A stretch of DNA of 59,669 nucleotides. Source: Candidatus Adiutrix intracellularis (GTDB lineage: Bacteria; Desulfobacterota; Desulfarculia; Adiutricales; Adiutricaceae). How positions within the stretch are numbered: the stretch's first letter is position 1; every line of letters begins with the position of its first letter. This document shows positions 57,040-59,669 of the stretch, in pieces. The stretch lies in NCBI GenBank assembly GCA_001577715.1, contig LQAA01000084.1, positions 1 through 59,669 of the forward strand, read 5' to 3'. The position numbers and the translations under genes are program-made. The notes under the pieces are model-generated. The model saw nothing but the letters and a program-made list of their open reading frames with translations, did no database searches and was not told the origin of the DNA.

Positions 57040-59669
57040 TTATTTACTTTTAGTAGTTGGCTTTTTCACTATTAATTTAACCGCCGACTTTTTCACAATG
57101 GGCTTAGCCGCCGATTTAGGTACTGGTTTAGATACCGATCTTTTGGCAGCAGGCTTAGTCACTGACTTTTTTACAATAGGCTTAGCCGCTAATTTAGGCG
57201 CCAGTTTTTTGGAAGTAACCTTAGCCACTAACTTTTTCACGTTAGGTTTAGCCACCAGTTTAGTCGCCGATTTTTTGACGGTAGACTTAACCATCACCTT
57301 TTTCGCGGCAACTATCCTAAGCGCAGCTTTAGAGACCGAATGCTCGGTAACGGCCCCTTGAGCTGCAGCCAACCTGGCTAAAGGGACCCGAAAAGGAGAA
57401 CAGGAAACATAATTCATACCCACCTTATGACAATATTTGACGGATTCAGAATCGCCGCCGTGTTCACCGCAAATACCGATTTTCAAATCCGGGTTAACCT
57501 GACGACCTTTGGTAATACCGATTTCAATCAACTGACCTACCCCATCTATATCTATAGAGGCGAACGGATCTTTTTCCCAGACACCCGCCTGTAAATAGTC
57601 GGGTAAAAATTTACTGGAATCATCGCGACTCAAGCCGAAAGTGGTCTGGGTTAGATCGTTGGTACCAAAAGAGAAGAATTCAGCGCCAGCGGCGACAATC
57701 TTATCAGCCACTAAAGCACCTCGAGGCAATTCGATCATGGTGCCTACCAGATATTTCAAGCGAATTCCAGCTTTAGAAATAACCTCTCTAGCTACCTGAT
57801 CCACTATAGCTTTCTGGCTTATAAACTCCTTCTCGTGCCCCACTAAGGGAATCATTATTTCCGGTAGAACCTTAGTTTTTTCCGCAACGGCCCGAGCAGC
57901 AGCTTCAAAAATAGCTCGAGCCTGCATAGCCGTTATTTCCGGGTAAACCAGGCCCAGGCGACAGCCACGATGACCCAACATAGGATTCTGTTCTTTCAGT
58001 TCTTCAATTTTAGCCTTTATTTCAGAAGATTTTCGGCCGATGGCCCGGGCTAATTCAGTTATTTCCCTCTCGGTATGAGGTAAAAACTCATGCAGAGGAG
58101 GATCCAGAGTCCGAATAGTAACCGGCAGCCCGTCCATAACTTTAAAGATGCCATAAAAATCATCGCGCTGCATAGGCAAGAGTTTATCCAGAGCCTTCTG
58201 ACGACCGGCCTGGTTGGCGGCCAAAATCATTTCACGCATGGTAGTGATGCGGTCGCCTTCAAAAAACATGTGTTCGGTACGACACAGACCAATGCCCTCA
58301 GCCCCGAAATCTCGAGCCTGCTTGGCATCACGGGGAGTGTCAGCATTGGCCCGAACGCCAATTTTTTTAATGCCCCCCGCCCATTTCATAATGGTAGCAA
58401 AGTTAGAAGAAAGACCGGCCGCAATAGTTTTAAGCTGACCGGTAATAACCTCCCCGCGGCTGCCATCTAGAGATATCCAATCGCCAGCTTTGATCGTTTG
58501 ACCGGTTTTAGTAACGAATTCTTTCTTTTCATAGCTGACAGCAATGCCACTCACCCCGGCAACACAAGTCTTACCCATCCCCCGAGCTACCACGGCAGCG
58601 TGACTAGTCATGCCTCCCCGGGCGGTTAAAATGCCCTGAGCAATGAACATGCCGTTGATATCTTCTGGACTGGTTTCCACACGCACCAAAATAACCTTTT
58701 TACCCTCTTTAGCCCAGGCTTCAGCTTCGGAAGCGGTAAAAACCACCTGGCCCACGGCCGCCCCGGGCGAAGCTGGCAAACCTTTAGCGATAACCTGACG
58801 CGGTGCTTTAGGGTCGAAAGAAGGGAGCAAAAGCTGGTTCAACTGTTCCGGCTCGATTCGACCAACGGCCGTGACCTCGTTAATAAGTTTTTCTCGCACT
58901 AAATCAACAGCGATACGAACAGCGGCCTGGGCGGTACGCTTACCAACACGACACTGAAGCATCCACAATCGACCATCCTGAATAGTGAATTCAATATCCT
59001 GCATATCTTGATAATGCTTCTCTAACTTCAGGCGGATAGCATCAAGTTCACGGTAAACCTTAGGCATTTCATCAGCCAAAGTAGCACTGACCCCAGTAGG
59101 CAGTGGTTTACTGCGATTAATAGGGCTGGGAGTGCGAACGCCAGCCACCACATCTTCCCCCTGAGCGTTAATCAGATACTCACCGTAGAAATAATTTTCG
59201 CCGGTAGAAGGATCGCGAGAAAAAGCTACCCCAGTGGCCGAAGTGCGACCCATATTACCGAAGACCATAGCCTGAACGTTTACGGCCGTACCCCAGGTTT
59301 CGGGGATACCATTAATTTGGCGGTAAGAAACAGCCCGAGGAATTAGCCAAGAAGAAAAGACCGCGCCAACGGCCCCCCAGATCTGTTCCCGAGGGTCTTC
59401 GGGAAAGTCCCGCCCCAACCACTTTTTAATGGTAGCCTTAAACTTAGCCACTAACCCTTCCAAGTCTTCGGCGGTTAGGTCGGTATCCTGACGATAACCC
59501 TTATTTTTTTTCAGTTCAGTGATAATTTTATCGAAAGGATCTTCATCGAGTTCGGTGGCGGCTTTGACCCCCATAACCACATCACCATACATGGCCACGA
59601 AACGACGATAAGAATCGAAAGCGAAACGGGGGTTACCAGTCTTAGCGATAAGGCCTTTAAACTGGTTTT
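57040..59669 (-). CDS. ppdK: Pyruvate phosphate dikinase with histone-H1-like C-terminal tail (5' end beyond window)
   Basis: Interconverts pyruvate + ATP + Pi and PEP + AMP + PPi; in anaerobes it serves PEP synthesis or pyrophosphate-linked glycolysis. The frame is open to the right edge, so the gene is partial at its 5' end. Visible: the end of the ATP-grasp domain, the phospho-His segment GGMTSHAAVVARGMGKTCVAG, EGIGLCRTEHMFF, MLGHRGCRLGLVYPEITAMQ, FSFGTNDLTQTTFGLSRDD and the catalytic-Cys ICGEHGGDSESV, ending the normal enzyme at SPFRVPLARLAAAQ. After that comes a tail of about 105 residues (57043-57357), of which the last 87 are acid-free with 28 Lys in repeats such as KPIVKKSVTKPAAKRS. 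An ATG in the tail (57294) could be an internal start. The tail is not part of the family. Confidence 0.93.
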   Translation of the reverse strand, partial: NQFKGLIAKTGNPRFAFDSYRRFVAMYGDVVMGVKAATELDEDPFDKIITELKKNKGYRQDTDLTAEDLEGLVAKFKATIKKWLGRDFPEDPREQIWGAVGAVFSSWLIPRAVSYRQINGIPETWGTAVNVQAMVFGNMGRTSATGVAFSRDPSTGENYFYGEYLINAQGEDVVAGVRTPSPINRSKPLPTGVSATLADEMPKVYRELDAIRLKLEKHYQDMQDIEFTIQDGRLWMLQCRVGKRTAQAAVRIAVDLVREKLINEVTAVGRIEPEQLNQLLLPSFDPKAPRQVIAKGLPASPGAAVGQVVFTASEAEAWAKEGKKVILVRVETSPEDINGMFIAQGILTARGGMTSHAAVVARGMGKTCVAGVSGIAVSYEKKEFVTKTGQTIKAGDWISLDGSRGEVITGQLKTIAAGLSSNFATIMKWAGGIKKIGVRANADTPRDAKQARDFGAEGIGLCRTEHMFFEGDRITTMREMILAANQAGRQKALDKLLPMQRDDFYGIFKVMDGLPVTIRTLDPPLHEFLPHTEREITELARAIGRKSSEIKAKIEELKEQNPMLGHRGCRLGLVYPEITAMQARAIFEAAARAVAEKTKVLPEIMIPLVGHEKEFISQKAIVDQVAREVISKAGIRLKYLVGTMIELPRGALVADKIVAAGAEFFSFGTNDLTQTTFGLSRDDSSKFLPDYLQAGVWEKDPFASIDIDGVGQLIEIGITKGRQVNPDLKIGICGEHGGDSESVKYCHKVGMNYVSCSPFRVPLARLAAAQGAVTEHSVSKAALRIVAAKKVMVKSTVKKSATKLVAKPNVKKLVAKVTSKKLAPKLAAKPIVKKSVTKPAAKRSVSKPVPKSAAKPIVKKSAVKLIVKKPTTKSK
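57043..57357 (-). repeat. Lys/Ala/Val/Pro-rich repeat region encoding the ppdK tail
   Basis: The last 105 codons of ppdK repeat an xxxK pattern (for example LVAK, PNVKK, LAPK, LAAK, PIVKK, SVTK, PAAK), with imperfect DNA repeats built around a TTAGCC/GGCTTAG core on the plus strand. Such repeats resemble the C-terminal arms of bacterial histone-H1-like proteins (Hc2/AlgP type). Confidence 0.8.

Noticed and set aside
1-59669. CRISPR array, rRNA, tmRNA, 6S or SRP RNA
   Set aside because: No regularly spaced direct repeats and no recognisable conserved RNA core were found; the regular repeats at 57043-57303 are coding (ppdK tail).

Overview
The window looks like a slice of a Gram-negative, strictly anaerobic, host-restricted bacterium whose genome is eroding. 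The Gram-negative outer envelope is shown by Kdo genes (kdsD, kdsB), a heptose phosphatase (gmhB), an MlaE-type permease and a TonB/TolA-like relic. Anaerobic metabolism is shown by the [FeFe]-hydrogenase maturase HydF, a ferredoxin of the Desulfovibrio africanus FdIII type, an iron-sulfur flavoprotein, pyruvate phosphate dikinase, ThyX and a large 2Fe-2S/ASKHA protein of the corrinoid-activator (RACo-like) family. Dense, often overlapping intact genes alternate with AT-rich stretches of pseudogenes and broken insertion sequences. Together this resembles deltaproteobacterial endosymbionts of termite-gut flagellates, in particular the putative homoacetogen 'Candidatus Adiutrix'. That assignment is inference from gene content; there is no rRNA gene in the window.

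Layout. 1-600: 5' part of the trigger factor gene and tRNA-Leu(TAG) with a near-consensus promoter. 600-4.6 kb: decayed DNA with an IS relic, a dispersed repeat, one small hypothetical gene and a sugar epimerase pseudogene. 4.67-10.75 kb (+): compact operon-like block AI-2E-type permease, SGNH esterase, kdsD, psd, kdsB, oppD, oppF, followed by a wrecked cstA. 12.3-13.6 kb: a secreted hypothetical protein and an IS relic. 13.76-14.9 kb (+): ferredoxin with terminator, and pyridoxal/pyridoxamine kinase. 15-19.5 kb (-): tonB/tolA relic, then aroQ-uvrA-HD hydrolase. 19.5-21 kb: decayed DNA. 21.0-26.2 kb (-): terC-aroA-aroE-aroB-aroC, with overlapping aro genes. 26.4 kb (+): gmhB. 27-30.3 kb: relics of a PD-(D/E)XK (Rpn-type) gene and an IS66 transposase. 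30.4-31.5 kb (+): uppS and ridA. 31.5-33.6 kb: spore-photoproduct-lyase-like radical SAM pseudogene. 33.6-36.25 kb (-): MBL hydrolase, iron-sulfur flavoprotein, NfeD and SPFH protein. 36.4-43.7 kb: relics of a penicillin-binding protein, IS200, a response regulator and another IS copy, with one intact histidine phosphatase. 43.85-53.9 kb: ABC-F, hydF, aspA, M24 peptidase, a hypothetical protein, a polysaccharide deacetylase, thyX and the RACo-like protein. 54-56.1 kb: IS relic, cheW, mlaE-like gene. 56.3 kb to the end: IS200 relic, terminator, and ppdK running off the right edge.

How it fits together. The surviving genes cover biosynthesis a host cannot easily supply in finished form (chorismate, Kdo/heptose of LPS, phosphatidylethanolamine, undecaprenyl phosphate, dTMP, vitamin B6) and anaerobic energy metabolism (hydrogenase maturation, corrinoid activation, pyruvate/PEP interconversion). 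The recognisable losses are free-living functions: peptide/carbon starvation uptake, TonB-type transport, UV-damage repair, a cell-wall transpeptidase, surface sugar synthesis and two-component signalling. The most unusual intact feature is a roughly 85-residue acid-free, lysine-rich histone-H1-like tail fused to pyruvate phosphate dikinase. A 754-bp, apparently identical inverted repeat pair (12.8 and 43.0 kb) brackets 29.4 kb and could mediate inversion.
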